DNA of 64,000 nucleotides. Origin: JANJTB01 sp032027125. Its GTDB lineage: Bacteria; Bacteroidota; Ignavibacteria; Kapaibacteriales; UBA2268. The translations under genes and the position numbers were made by a program. Position 1 is the first letter of the stretch, and every line of letters begins with the position of its first letter. The notes under the pieces were generated by a model that did no database searches, was not told the DNA's origin, and was given only the letters and a program-made list of their open reading frames with translations. Shown piece by piece: positions 26,853 through 36,800 of this stretch. The DNA is taken from positions 1,202,679 through 1,266,678 of the forward strand of contig JAVSMQ010000001.1 in NCBI GenBank assembly GCA_032027125.1. Reading direction: 5' to 3'.

Positions 26853-27069
26853 ATATTTTTCTTGCGGTTGAATGTGGTTTTAATTTCCCGTTATCTGCAT
26901 CACGGATCCCTTTTTCAATTGACTCTTTCTCTTCAACTGAAATTTCATTCCACCAATCTGACGATTCTTCTTTTCTAAACTTCATCAACTTTTCAATAAT
27001 TATCGAATCCTCAATGGATGATAACCACTGGATAAGTTCAATTTTGTTATCTAATGCTTGTATATTCAT
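26836..27069 (-). CDS. Antitoxin of the ParE-like pair
   Basis: The 77-aa protein (MNIQALDNKIELIQWLSSIE; WWNEISVEEKESIEKGIRDA) has the pattern of Bacteroidota antitoxins in which an N-terminal dimerising helix is followed by S-EE-SI-GI-D and a toxin-binding tail ending ARKIYEKWL. It lies first in the pair, below promoter element G. Confidence 0.8.
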   Translation of the reverse strand: MNIQALDNKIELIQWLSSIEDSIIIEKLMKFRKEESSDWWNEISVEEKESIEKGIRDADNGKLKPHSTARKIYEKWL

Positions 27070-27211
27070 TATTTTACTAATTTAAAATTCAATTAAAAAA
27101 CATTACCTAGTACTACAAAAAATATTTATAATTATATTAGTAACGCAATAGTATAAAATTTATTAAATAATTTTATGAGAATATTTCAAACCTTTATTTT
27201 TAATTAATCTT

Positions 27212-27259
27212 CTCGATAAATGATTTACAAAATTTGAGATATTATAACTATTTTCCAAA
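27212..27259 (-). promoter_or_regulatory. Promoter element G, leader arm partly lost
   Basis: -33 TTTG (27259-27256), 20-nt spacer, -7 box AAATTTTG (27235-27228, first base changed). The 5' hairpin arm TCATTTAT is present, the 3' arm is not. It faces the ParE-type pair beginning at 27069. Confidence 0.6.
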
Positions 27260-27284
27260 AGAATAGTATATGCTAAATTACACT

Positions 27285-28325
27285 TTAATTTTTGATAATT
27301 TTCCCGCTTTTTATAACATTATTAGCAGTAGTTATCGTGTAAAAATAAATGCCTGTATCATAATCAAATTTATCTACTGTCAATTCTGCCGATATAGATA
27401 TTTCTTCAAACACAACCTGACCCAATATATTATAAATTGTGACTTTATCTCCCTGAGTCAATCCCGTAATTTTTATAATATGATTTATAGGATTTGGAAA
27501 CACTGAGATATTCATTTTAAGCTGTTCGTCAACTGAATTTGGTATTGTATATTCACATCTGTCTGCAAATGTGAGAGATGAATCTGGATATTTTGTACAA
27601 AGCTGCTCACTCAAAATATCTGCCGTTTCAAGATTGACTCCATTGTGGGAAAAACAAATCATAGTATTTTTACTGTTCGTTACGTTGAGGGAAAATCCAA
27701 ATCCCTTTGTTGAACCGATACCTTCAATCCAGGACTCTTTCAATCCGTAAGTTAATGGTTTGAAATTGATTCTTCTTCTATAGCTTCCATCCGACATCTT
27801 AACTCTATCTATAGATTCTACCGTAATTGTAACTGTATCCTGCATTACACCGTAACCGGGGGTTGGTGTAGGGTCACTAACCGAACCGAAAGGCAGAAAC
27901 ATATATTCATACCCCAAAAATGTATCACCTTTATTCGACAGATTAAAATTAAAGACCGGATATTCTGTTCCCGGCGGGTCATCAAATCCATTTTGCTGCG
28001 GAACAAAATAAATTATTTTATTCTCCTCTCTGTAACTAATGAAGTAAAAGGCGCTGTCAATATCAAAAACAAAACCACAGGTATCACAGCTAAGCGTATA
28101 ATTAACATATTTCCTTTGCAGATACATCTTGTGATAAGTTTTCGAATTAATTACGGTATCACCAAAAACTCCAACTTTAACAAAACCGGACTTATAAACA
28201 AAAGGTCCTGATTCGCAATGCATTGCCGACCAAAAGGCATTATCTGTCGGAAATTCTGCATATTCCTGTCCTGACAAATTTAAAGTCAGGATAAAAAAGA
28301 TAATTTGAATTATAAAACTTTTCAT
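27285..28325 (-). CDS. T9SS type A sorting domain protein
   Basis: The 346-aa secreted protein has a signal peptide (MKSFIIQIIFFILTLNLSGQ) and a C-terminal T9SS sorting domain (about 265-346: SVFPNPINHIIKITG, VTIYNILGQVVFEE, DTGIYFYTITTANNVIKSGK). The 240-residue centre contains a CDTC pair and no enzyme motif I recognise. AAAGGAT lies 6 nt before the ATG. It is predicted to be secreted or attached to the cell surface. Confidence 0.82.
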   Translation of the reverse strand: MKSFIIQIIFFILTLNLSGQEYAEFPTDNAFWSAMHCESGPFVYKSGFVKVGVFGDTVINSKTYHKMYLQRKYVNYTLSCDTCGFVFDIDSAFYFISYREENKIIYFVPQQNGFDDPPGTEYPVFNFNLSNKGDTFLGYEYMFLPFGSVSDPTPTPGYGVMQDTVTITVESIDRVKMSDGSYRRRINFKPLTYGLKESWIEGIGSTKGFGFSLNVTNSKNTMICFSHNGVNLETADILSEQLCTKYPDSSLTFADRCEYTIPNSVDEQLKMNISVFPNPINHIIKITGLTQGDKVTIYNILGQVVFEEISISAELTVDKFDYDTGIYFYTITTANNVIKSGKIIKN

Positions 28326-28571
28326 TTTGTTATCCTTTAAAATTTTATAGTCTTAAATTTACTTTTCTAAGTAGTCAAATCAAATTCATAACAAAAATAG
28401 GAAAATATTTAAATACTGCAAATATTTTTCTAAAATTAGAATTAAAATTTAAAGGTATCTGAAGAATATTAATAACTCTTTGAATGGCAGTTGGATGATT
28501 ATAATTATTATGATAATCTAAGGGTAAATGACAAACGAACGTAAATAAGAACTAAAAAAAATCTGTCTATC

Positions 28572-28892
28572 TTAATTTTTCAAATACTCTGATATTTTTA
28601 TTTTTTCAGGATTTTGTCTGCAGTCAAAAACTGTTGCAATTGTTATTAATTCCGTCTCAATCCAATAAATAATTTTATAATTGGATTCAACAAGATATCT
28701 GAAATCTTCGGGGTAATCATAAAGTAAGTCTTCTTTTTGACCGGATAATGGGTGTTTTTGCAGAATTTCAACACGTTTGACAATTCTGTTTATAATTCGT
28801 GTAGCTGTAATTGGATTAACATTTGAGGTATAATATTGATAAATATCTTTTAGCTGACTTATTGCTAATTCAGACCATTCAATTTTTACCAT
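28572..28892 (-). CDS. RelE/ParE-superfamily toxin
   Basis: The 106-aa protein is a typical plasmid-stabilisation-type ParE: KIEWSELAISQLKDIYQYYT, then RVEILQKHPLSGQKEDLLYD, FRYLVESNYKIIYWIE and TVFDCRQNPEKI. The last block is the F-xRQ-P motif of the family. Overlaps its antitoxin gene by 7 bp. Confidence 0.87.
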   Translation of the reverse strand: MVKIEWSELAISQLKDIYQYYTSNVNPITATRIINRIVKRVEILQKHPLSGQKEDLLYDYPEDFRYLVESNYKIIYWIETELITIATVFDCRQNPEKIKISEYLKN

Positions 28893-29125
28893 GTTTTAAT
28901 TCTTTTTTTTAAATCCTGATGCGAAACCACATTGCCATTTGCTTTGTCTTGTTTGGCTTGGTCAATCAATTTGTGAAATTCATTCATGGACATAGGTTCA
29001 ATCTTATCAATGGGTTGTTTTTTGCTTTCAATTCTTATAATAGATTCCAACTTGTCAATAATATCTTCATCAGAAATTCTTAAGAATTCCCCGATTAAAT
29101 CTAATTTTCTTGCCTGAATATCCAT
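28886..29125 (-). CDS. Antitoxin of the ParE-type pair
   Basis: The 79-aa protein (MDIQARKLDLIGEFLRISDE DIIDKLESII...MSMNEFHKLIDQA) has the DIQA-K-LI-FL start shared with the antitoxin at 26.8-27.1 kb and a C-terminal M-EF-ID-A segment typical of this antitoxin group. It precedes and overlaps the toxin gene. Confidence 0.82.
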   Translation of the reverse strand: MDIQARKLDLIGEFLRISDEDIIDKLESIIRIESKKQPIDKIEPMSMNEFHKLIDQAKQDKANGNVVSHQDLKKRIKTW

Positions 29126-29273
29126 AAAATCAACTTTTATTTATTTTACTTTTAAACCGAATCATATCTAAACAAAATATACACTTTCGACATTATATAC
29201 GCATATCAGTTCATTATATTTAAGATAATATATTCTTACTTACTTGAATTTACTAAAAACTAAAAACTAAGAA

Positions 29274-29762
29274 CTATCTTATTTCTTCAAATTCACCGAT
29301 AACTTTATTCTTTCTGCAGTTATCCCACGTAAAAAAGCGGCCATTCATCGCAATGTAAACACCGTGAGGTAACGTCTGTACAAAACCGATTGCAGCACCG
29401 AGATTAAATAATCCGTCGGAACTGCCGAATTTATATGGGATCATTGCACCGGTGAGAATGATGGTTTTCTCTTTAACTTTTCCGGCAATTTCTTTTGCTG
29501 TCTCGACCATTGTATCAGTACCGTGAGTTACTATAATTTTATCCAAATCACACTTCAGGCAGTTTGATGCTATTGTTTCGCGGTCATCGTCAGTCATATC
29601 AATGCTATCCATCATCATAAGTGTCCTGACTTCAATAGGAGCTTTGCATCTGCCGAGTTTCAGCATTTCATTAAGATGCGTATCCTTAAAAAACAGCGAG
29701 CCGTTTAACTCATTATATTCTTTATCGAAAGTACCGCCGGTAACAAAAATTCTTATTGACAT
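29274..29762 (-). CDS. Short asparaginase-domain protein
   Basis: The 162-aa protein contains only the N-terminal half of an L-asparaginase: FVTGGTFDKEY with the nucleophile T11 in the TGGT motif, and VTHGTDTM with the T82-D83 pair. Full-length bacterial asparaginases are about 330 residues and include a C-terminal dimerisation domain, absent here because the frame ends cleanly with FEEIR. Short N-domain-only homologues occur across Bacteroidota, so this is probably a complete short family member. Activity would need an oligomer and is not certain. Confidence 0.8.
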   Translation of the reverse strand: MSIRIFVTGGTFDKEYNELNGSLFFKDTHLNEMLKLGRCKAPIEVRTLMMMDSIDMTDDDRETIASNCLKCDLDKIIVTHGTDTMVETAKEIAGKVKEKTIILTGAMIPYKFGSSDGLFNLGAAIGFVQTLPHGVYIAMNGRFFTWDNCRKNKVIGEFEEIR

Positions 29763-29936
29763 ATTTTATGGAAATTTATATTTGACAAATTCAACTAATT
29801 AATATAAATTTATACAAATTGCAGAAATTTATACTTCAAAAGTAAGGAAAAAATACTACTTTTCGATAATTTTAAAAGATTAATGGACTATACTTGAACT
29901 AACGAGTGAGATTTTGAAAATTAATTGCAGCTAAGT

Positions 29937-30260
29937 TTATGGATTTACAATATATGCTTTATGTTTTTTAAAGTTTGGTATTTGTTTTTTCAAATTTGGT
30001 AAAACTAAAAGTATTTCTTTGATTTTACTGTTCTTACTGTTCAATACAGCAACCGTTATTGAATAATTATCTAAATTATGCTGAAAAACTAAATTTTTAT
30101 CAATGGTAAGTAATATATCAAAATTATTTTCAATACATAACTTTAGAAGCTCACCATTTTTGACACCACTCCATCCCATTTCAACTACCGAATAAACCTC
30201 AAATTCTGATAAATAAGGTTTTAATTTTTTAGTTACGCATTCATCAAGCAAAATTTTCAT
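29937..30260 (-). CDS. DUF5615 PIN-like toxin, second copy
   Basis: The 107-aa protein begins MKILLDECVTKKLKPYLSEF and has ILLTIDKNLVFQHNL, like the 16516-16839 protein of identical length; the two are clearly paralogues. Acidic residues D6/E7 and the later TIDK aspartate fit a PIN-like metal site. It overlaps the DUF433 gene by 17 bp, the same overlap as in the first copy. Confidence 0.87.
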   Translation of the reverse strand: MKILLDECVTKKLKPYLSEFEVYSVVEMGWSGVKNGELLKLCIENNFDILLTIDKNLVFQHNLDNYSITVAVLNSKNSKIKEILLVLPNLKKQIPNFKKHKAYIVNP

Positions 30261-30477
30261 TGAGAATCAAAGATGAGTTTTCTATTAATTTTTCAGAAAT
30301 ATTAAGAATTTTGATAACCTGCTCCTTTGTAACCGAATCAAAGTCTTCCAAAAAACTTTCGATTGTTTCTCCGGTTTCCAGATAATCAAATAAATTCTTT
30401 ACAGGTACTCTTGTTCCCGAAAAAACAGGAGTGCCACCTAAAATCTCATCGTCAATATTTATAACGTTATTGTACAT
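30244..30477 (-). CDS. DUF433 antitoxin, second copy
   Basis: From the ATG at 30477 the protein reads MYNNVINIDDEILGGTPVFS, then GTRVPVKNLFDYLETGETIE, aligning end to end with the 77-aa protein at 16299. An in-frame ATG at 30492 would add five residues (MFLAY); I prefer the start supported by the paralogue, although the upstream AAGGATT sits before 30492. Confidence 0.85.
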   Translation of the reverse strand: MYNNVINIDDEILGGTPVFSGTRVPVKNLFDYLETGETIESFLEDFDSVTKEQVIKILNISEKLIENSSLILNENFA

Positions 30478-30566
30478 ATAAGCCAAAAACATAATCCTTA
30501 AACTTCATATAGGACATTATTTTTATGAATATATTTTATCTCAAATTTTTGTTTAAATAATATCTT

Positions 30567-30791
30567 CTAATCCTTTTGTTTAATACTCAATGCACCCGAA
30601 GGGCACTTGTTCACAGCAGAAATTATGTCTTCGGAACCGGCATTATTGATTTTTATCCAGGGGATTTCTTTCGGTTGAAATACTGCCGAAAGGTTCCTCA
30701 CGCAGTTGCCGGAATGAATACATTTGCCGGACTGCCAGACAACTGTTATATCCCCGTTGGAATATTCCTTTATAACATTATTTTTATCCAT
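30567..30791 (-). CDS. yjdI: YjdI-like single-cluster Fe-S protein
   Basis: The 74-aa protein matches the YjdI (Fer4_19) pattern: WQSGKCIHSGNCVRNLSAVF, P-IPWIKI and NKCPSGALSI, with cysteines at 24, 30 and 63. E. coli YjdI is an uncharacterised iron-sulfur-type protein. It lies 11 bp after the YjdJ-like acetyltransferase gene, and the same pair is adjacent in enterobacteria, which supports a shared but unknown role. Confidence 0.85.
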   Translation of the reverse strand: MDKNNVIKEYSNGDITVVWQSGKCIHSGNCVRNLSAVFQPKEIPWIKINNAGSEDIISAVNKCPSGALSIKQKD

Positions 30792-30802
30792 CTCATTTTA
30801 CC

Positions 30803-31081
30803 TTAATTCAATACATCCTGAAAATCTTCTACTTTGTCAAAAACCGCCTTTGCAAAAGAACACAGCGGGATTATTTTGATTTTTTTATCTCTGGCAAGTT
30901 CTACAGCTTTACGTACCAACTGCTTTCCGATTCCTTTACCTGATAATGAACTGTCAACTACAGTATGGTCAATTATGATTTTATTCCCGTCCCATACGTA
31001 TGTCAGTTTAGCAAGAATTTTCCCATCCTGCTCAATAAAAAACTGCCCTTTAGAGCCATCATCTTTATGCATTATTTCCAT
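30803..31081 (-). CDS. yjdJ: YjdJ-like GNAT N-acetyltransferase
   Basis: The 92-aa protein is a minimal GNAT of the YjdJ type: GQFFIEQDGKILAKLTYVW, then HTVVDSSLSGKGIGKQLVRK, where the SGKGIGKQLV run forms the acetyl-CoA pyrophosphate-binding loop, and PLCSFAKAVFDK at the end. Paired with YjdI just downstream. Confidence 0.87.
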   Translation of the reverse strand: MEIMHKDDGSKGQFFIEQDGKILAKLTYVWDGNKIIIDHTVVDSSLSGKGIGKQLVRKAVELARDKKIKIIPLCSFAKAVFDKVEDFQDVLN

Positions 31082-31189
31082 ATCAAATAGTTTAATTAAT
31101 GATTAAATTTGTTTCAGAGAAATTGACAAAAATGAATTGAAATTATTTTTGTTGTTAGTGCTTATAAACGAAATGATGCTGTCTGAATG

Positions 31190-31984
31190 CTATTTCGATA
31201 ACTGTAAAATTCGGTATGCTCCTCTTGCTACAATCACAAATACAACCGCACCGATAATCAGGTCAGGATAACCGTTATTAAGCCAATTAACTAATAATCC
31301 GGCTAAAATAACACCTGCATTTATAATTACGTCATTTGAAGTGCATATCATAATTGCCTGCAAATGTGCTTCCTTGCTTTTGTTTCTCTGTAATAAATAC
31401 AGACTGACAGCATTTGCAATTAAAGCAAATATCGAAATGATAATCATTATACTAAAATCAGGCATTTTCTCAATTCCGATAAATCGTCTGATTACTTCAA
31501 AAATACCAACTACAGCAAGAACGATTTGAAAGTATCCGGTAAATTTTGCAATGTTCTTTTTTCTTGCAATTGTCCCGCCAACTGCAAATAACGCAAGTCC
31601 ATATACAGAACTGTCCGCCAGCATATCCAAACTGTCGGCAACCAAGCCCATCGAATATGATATAATGCCTGTCAACATCTCGATTACAAAAAATGAGAAG
31701 TTGATTAATAATACTGCAATTATAATTTTCTTCTCACGGTTTTGATTATCAATGGTCGGAAAATTATCAATTGGAACTGATGAAAGTATTGATGTATCAA
31801 ACTTCAATGTGTCAAGCTGCTGGAAAATTTGCGAATTATCACCCGTATGTACAACCTGCAAAAGCCTTTTATCCAGGTCAAATTCCAATGATTGAATATT
31901 TTTCAATTCATCAAGTCTCATCCGAATTATTTGTTCTTCGGAAGGGCAGTCCATTTTTGATATTTTAAATATAGTTTTGTTCAT
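31190..31984 (-). CDS. Cation-diffusion-facilitator-like transporter with HMA-like N-terminus
   Basis: The 264-aa protein begins with a short HMA-like domain (FKISKMDCPSEEQIIRMRLD; single Cys rather than CxxC), followed by five or six membrane helices of the CDF type: SYSMGLVADSLDMLADSSVY corresponds to TM2 with the metal-site D-xxx-D, and MICTSNDVIINAGVI to TM5, where S/N replace the usual H-xxx-D histidine. It lacks the cytoplasmic C-terminal domain. Metal specificity is not predictable from this. Promoter element H lies upstream. Confidence 0.75.
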   Translation of the reverse strand: MNKTIFKISKMDCPSEEQIIRMRLDELKNIQSLEFDLDKRLLQVVHTGDNSQIFQQLDTLKFDTSILSSVPIDNFPTIDNQNREKKIIIAVLLINFSFFVIEMLTGIISYSMGLVADSLDMLADSSVYGLALFAVGGTIARKKNIAKFTGYFQIVLAVVGIFEVIRRFIGIEKMPDFSIMIIISIFALIANAVSLYLLQRNKSKEAHLQAIMICTSNDVIINAGVILAGLLVNWLNNGYPDLIIGAVVFVIVARGAYRILQLSK

Positions 31985-32126
31985 ATCTGATTATTATTCA
32001 TTGAATTTTCACACCAGTCTCCGGGAAGAGTTTTAATGTTTAATATTTTAGGATTTTTCATAGATATTGTCTGCCTTTTAATATTATACCAAACTTGCTT
32101 ATCTAAATACTCTCAAAATTGATTTA

Positions 32127-32158
32127 CAAAATTAATACAATTCTGCCGTTTCATCAAA
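32127..32158 (-). promoter_or_regulatory. Promoter element H
   Basis: -33 TTTG (32158-32155), 20-nt spacer, -7 TAATTTTG (32134-32127), facing the CDF-like gene. The following leader resembles the family (TTTGAGAGTATTTAGATAAG) but its stem is weak. Confidence 0.7.
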
Positions 32159-32363
32159 AAATAATGTTTAACATTTTCATTGATTGGGAATATTTCAATG
32201 GTGGATGATATTTTTCATTTTGTACATGACATCCCATTGAGAGTGTATTGTCTTAATGTATCTCTTATTATAATACTTATCATTACCCATAAGTAACATT
32301 TAAAAATGTTTAATTTAAAGTAACAGTTTATATTTTTATACTCACGGTTGAAACTAAAATCTC

Positions 32364-32657
32364 GATGGTCAGAGCAATTGACACGGTAATCAGAGCAATT
32401 GACGCGATGGTCAGAGCAATTGACACGGTGGTCAGAGTAATTGACACGGTGGTCAGAGTAATTGACACGCTGGTTGGAGCAATTGACGCGATGGTCAAAG
32501 CAATTGACACGGTGGTTGGAGCAATTGACACGGTGGTCGGAGCAATTGACACGGTGGTCAGAACAATTGACACGGTGGTCAGAGCAATTGACGCGATGGT
32601 CAGTGCAATTGACACGGTGGTCAGTGCAATTGACACGGTGGTCAGAGTTAATGACAA
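32364..32657. repeat. Tandem array A: 14 copies of a 21-bp unit
   Basis: Consensus unit GGTGGTCAGAGCAATTGACAC, copies 5-10 % diverged, without spacers. Because 21 is a multiple of three, several frames stay open on both strands. One plus-strand frame (32365-32667) gives a heptad repeat with V/I at coiled-coil positions (VRAIDTV), another gives TRWSEQL. Substitutions fall at all three codon positions in these frames, so there is no sign that any of them is under protein-level selection. No start with a good ribosome-binding site is present. Confidence 0.92.
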
Positions 32658-32670
32658 ACATCTTTAGCTT

Positions 32671-32922
32671 CAACCACCCAAGTTTTAGTATCAACCACCC
32701 AAGTTTTTGTATCAACCATCCAAGTTTTTGTATCAACCATCCAAGTTTTTGTATCAACCATCCAAGTTTTTGTATCAACCATCCAAGTTTTTGTATCAAC
32801 CACCCAAGTTTTTGTATCAACCATCCAAGTTTTTGTATCAACCATCCAAGTTTTTGTATCAACCATCCAAGTTTTTCAATCTACCACTCAGGTTTTTCCG
32901 CAAATCACCCAAGTTTTTTCGC
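32671..32922. repeat. Tandem array B: 12 copies of a different 21-bp unit
   Basis: Consensus unit CAACCATCCAAGTTTTTGTAT; the first nine or ten copies are almost identical and the last two or three degenerate. It starts 13 bp after array A, with the same period but an unrelated sequence. A minus-strand frame through B and A (32862-32215) would encode IQKLGWL and DHRVNCS heptapeptides; a plus-strand frame gives NHPSFCI. I do not call any of these as a gene. Confidence 0.92.
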
Positions 32923-33201
32923 ATTACAAAATATCGTAGCTTATTTATATTTAAATATTTTCAAAATTGTATCAAAAATCAAGGAAGTTATGGGACATGA
33001 TAAGTTTTTTAATACGGACTTCAATATTTTTTTAAATCCATAGATAAATAACTATTTAAGCAAATATGAATAGTCAACTTGTAAAATATGTGAATTATAT
33101 AACATAAATTAATTTAGTTGTAACAAAGTATGTTGCATAAAGCCTTACCTTTGAACAATTAAAAATATCAAAATTTTTTAAACTCAAAAGAGGACTTTAC
33201 T
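32923..33201. other. AT-rich region with a probable promoter for 33202
   Basis: A good -7 box TACCTTTG lies at 33146-33153, 48 bp before the start at 33202. A clear -33 TTTG at the right distance is missing. Otherwise nothing gene-like. Confidence 0.45.
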
Positions 33202-33795
33202 TTGAAGAAATGTAAGTGTTTGCTTATTGCTGCACTGGTATTATTTCCGTTTTTGTTTGTGAGTATGCAGGCACAGACAGGACAGATTAACCGAAACGTT
33301 ATCGGTTCGGGGGGTATGGTTGGTACCGTTAATGCAAATGGCTCAATAATCAGTAGTCAAACCGGTCAGTTTGCAATTTATAGTTTATTAAATTCCACAC
33401 AGGGCTCTGCAAATTATTATTTAAATCAGGGGTTTTGGATTCCTGCACCCGTGATAGGAACAGATGTTAAGGAGGAGTTTGGGACGACAAATAAGGATTT
33501 GTTTAATTACCCAAATCCTGTTACAATGAATACTACATTTGAATTTAACCTAAATGCATCATCACATATTACTTTAAAAGTATTTGATATGATGGGAAAT
33601 GAAGTTAAATTGTTGTTGGACGAATTTAGGACTTCGGGTTTACAGAAAATAGATTGGGATACAAAAGGTGACAATGGATTAGAATTACCTGCAGGTTCAT
33701 ATTTGTATGAAGTGCAGATTCACGCAACTGATATCACCGGTGCCGGCTCTTTTAGCAGCTATGCACTTAGAAATATTATGATTATAGTTAGGTAA
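33202..33795 (+). CDS. Secreted protein with C-terminal FlgD-like Ig domain
   Basis: The 197-aa protein starts at a TTG preceded by GAGGA (33190-33194), giving a normal signal peptide (MKKCKCLLIAALVLFPFLFV, cleavage after MQAQ or nearby). Residues about 30-85 form a short glycine-rich domain (GSGGMVGTVNANGSIISSQT; YLNQGFW). Residues 100-197 are a FlgD-like Ig/T9SS-type tail (FNYPNPVTMNTTFEFNL, VFDMMGNEVKLL, GLELPAGSYLYEVQ). It is followed 49 bp later by the 1487-aa repeat protein in the same direction, so the two are probably cotranscribed. Confidence 0.78.
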   Translation: MKKCKCLLIAALVLFPFLFVSMQAQTGQINRNVIGSGGMVGTVNANGSIISSQTGQFAIYSLLNSTQGSANYYLNQGFWIPAPVIGTDVKEEFGTTNKDLFNYPNPVTMNTTFEFNLNASSHITLKVFDMMGNEVKLLLDEFRTSGLQKIDWDTKGDNGLELPAGSYLYEVQIHATDITGAGSFSSYALRNIMIIVR

Positions 33796-33844
33796 TCATG
33801 AAAACAAACAAATTTTTTGTATCATTATCAATGAGTATTTCATT

Positions 33845-36800
33845 ATGAAAAAATTATTATTTATAAGTCTTGTAATAATATCTTTGTTTATAACTCAAAT
33901 GAGTATTTTTGCTCAAACGAGATTTATCAGCTATCAGGGCAATATCCTTGATCAACAGGAAAAGCCATTTGTGGGTACCCATCAAATGACTTTCGAAATG
34001 TACGATAGAGAGTTTGGGGGGAATCAGATTTGGAGCGAAATACAGAACGTAGCGTTCTTTAATGGTTATTTCAATGTTTACCTTGGTTCAACCACTCCAT
34101 TTAATCAATCATTTAATTTTAACCGTGAAATTTGGCTTCAGGTAACTGTCGGTAATTCTGTTCCTTATACGAGAACGAATTTGACAATGGTTCCTTCATC
34201 ATTTTTCGCACAAAAATCGGCATTATCCGGTATAGCAGATTCAGTTGTTTTGAAAGCTATCAGGATAGAAAATTTGGCTGATGAAGTTATCACGATGGGT
34301 GGAGATTTAACCGGATTTTTACCAAATCCGAAAATTAGAGCCGGAGCTTTACTGGAAAGCATTGCTGACGGTTCAATTACTCAGAAAATGCTTTCGCCGA
34401 ATGTTACTACCAGACCAAGTGGACCGGCAAGCGGAGATTTGACAGGATTTTATCCTGACCCTGTTATTGCAAAGGGAGCTGTTAAGACAGACCGTATCTT
34501 TGACAGAGCCGTTACTTATGAGAAGCTACAAGATGCTTTGGGTCCCATTGGAACTATGATTAGATGGGATGGTACTAAATGGGTGGAAACATTAATTGGT
34601 GATTGGGAGAGAGGAAGACTTTCTGATGTCAAAGGTATTGATGGATTATATGCCACTACTGTTGCAGACTCAAACAATTTCCTCACTACCAGTGTTGGTA
34701 TGCTTGATAATGGCGTTACAAGCAGCAAAATTGCCGATAGAGCAGTTACATATAATAAATTGCAAAATGCTGCCGGATTAGCCGGTACATTTTTAGCATG
34801 GAACGGAACAAATTGGGTTGAATCTTCTATATCACAGTGGGAAGCTGACGGTGTAATCGGTAATGAGATTCTCAATGCTACACCAAACCGTGGTTTAGTA
34901 AGAGCCGGTGCAGGTACTTCTGCAAGCCCCTACACTTTGGGTATTGATCCAAACGGCAATTTCACAGCAGGAATAATTACTGCTAATTTAATTGGTAATG
35001 CTACAACTGCAACAAGTACAGTTAATTTCACAGGCAATCTTGCAGGTGATGTAACAGGTCCGATGGGTGCTACCGTTATTGGTGCTAACAAAATAGTAAC
35101 AGGAATGATAGTTGACGGTACTGTACTTCCGGCTGATCTTTCAACAGGAATTTATGGAATAGATATTTCCGGCAATGCTGCGACTGCTACAATATCCACG
35201 AATTCTACAAATGCTGTTAACTTCACAGGTAATCTTGCAGGTGATGTAACAGGTCCGATGGGTGCTACAGTTATTGGTTCAAACAAAATTGTAACAGGAA
35301 TGATAGTTGACGGTACAGTCCTTCCGGCTGATCTTTCAGCAGGAGTATATGCAATTGACATTTCAGGAAATGCTGCTACTGCTACTTTATCAACTAATTC
35401 AACAAATGCTGTAAATTTCACAGGCAATCTTGCCGGTGATGTAACCGGTCCAATGGGTGCTACAGTTATTGGTTCAAACAAAATTGTAACAGGAATGATA
35501 GTTGATGGTACAGTACTTCCGGCGGATCTTTCAGCAGGAACTTATGCAATTGATATATCAGGAAATGCTGCTACTGCTACTTTATCAACCAACTCTACAA
35601 ATGCTGTGAACTTCACAGGCAATCTTGCCGGTGATGTAACCGGTCCAATGGGTGCTACAGTAATCGGTGCAAACACAATTGAAACAGGAATGATTGTTGA
35701 TGGTACTGTACTTCCGGTTGATCTTTCAGCAGGAATATATGCAATTGACATATCAGGTAATGCGGCTACTGCTACATTATCAACCAATTCAACAAATGCA
35801 GTTAATTTCACAGGCAATCTTGCCGGTGATGTAACCGGTCCGATGGGCGCTACAGTAATTGGTGCAAACACTTTAGTAACAGGAATGATTGTTGACGGTA
35901 CAGTCCTTCCCGCTGACCTTTCAGCAGGAGTATATGCAATTGACATTTCAGGCAATGCAGCTACTGCTACTAATTCAACAAATGCCGTAAACGCAGTTAA
36001 TTTCACAGGCAATCTTGCAGGTGATGTAACCGGTCCGATGGGTGCTACAGTAATCGGTGCAAATAAAATAGTAACGGGAATGATTGTTGACGGTACAGTA
36101 CTTCCGGCTGATCTTTCAGCAGGTACTTATGCTATTGACATTTCAGGCAATGCTGCTACTGCTACTTTATCAACTAATTCTACAAACGCTGTAAACTTCA
36201 CAGGCAATCTTGCCGGTGATGTAACCGGTCCAATGGGCGCTACAGTAATTGGTGCTAATAAAATAGTAACAGGTATGATTCTTGACGGAACAGTACTTCC
36301 GGCTGATCTATCAGCAGGAACTTATGCAATTGATATATCAGGCAATGCGGCGACTGCTACTTTATCAACAAATTCTACTAATGCTGTTAATGCAGTTAAT
36401 TTCACAGGCAATCTTGCCGGTGATGTAACCGGTCCGATGGGTGCAACTGTTATTGGTGCAAATACAATAGTAACAGGAATGATTGTTGATGGTACAGTAC
36501 TTCCAGCTGATCTTTCAGCAGGAACTTATGCAATTGACATATCAGGCAATGCTGCTACTGCTACTAATTCTTCAAACTTCACAGGCAATCTTGTAGGTGA
36601 TGTAACCGGTCCAATGGGCGCTACAGTTATTGGTGCTAATAAAATAGTAACAGGAATGATAGTTGATGGTACAGTACTTCCGGCTGATCTTTCAGCAGGA
36701 ACTTATGCAATTGACATTTCAGGCAATGCAGCTACTGCTACTTTGTCAGCTAATTCAACAAATGCTGTAAATGCTGTAAACTTCACAGGCAATCTTGCCG

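Noticed and set aside
32215..32866. Open frames with heptapeptide repeats across the 21-bp arrays (both strands)
   Set aside because: They exist because 21 is divisible by three. Substitutions do not favour third codon positions, and no frame has a credible start, so I list the DNA arrays instead.
32364..32922. CRISPR array
   Set aside because: Units are contiguous without unique spacers, and no cas gene is nearby.
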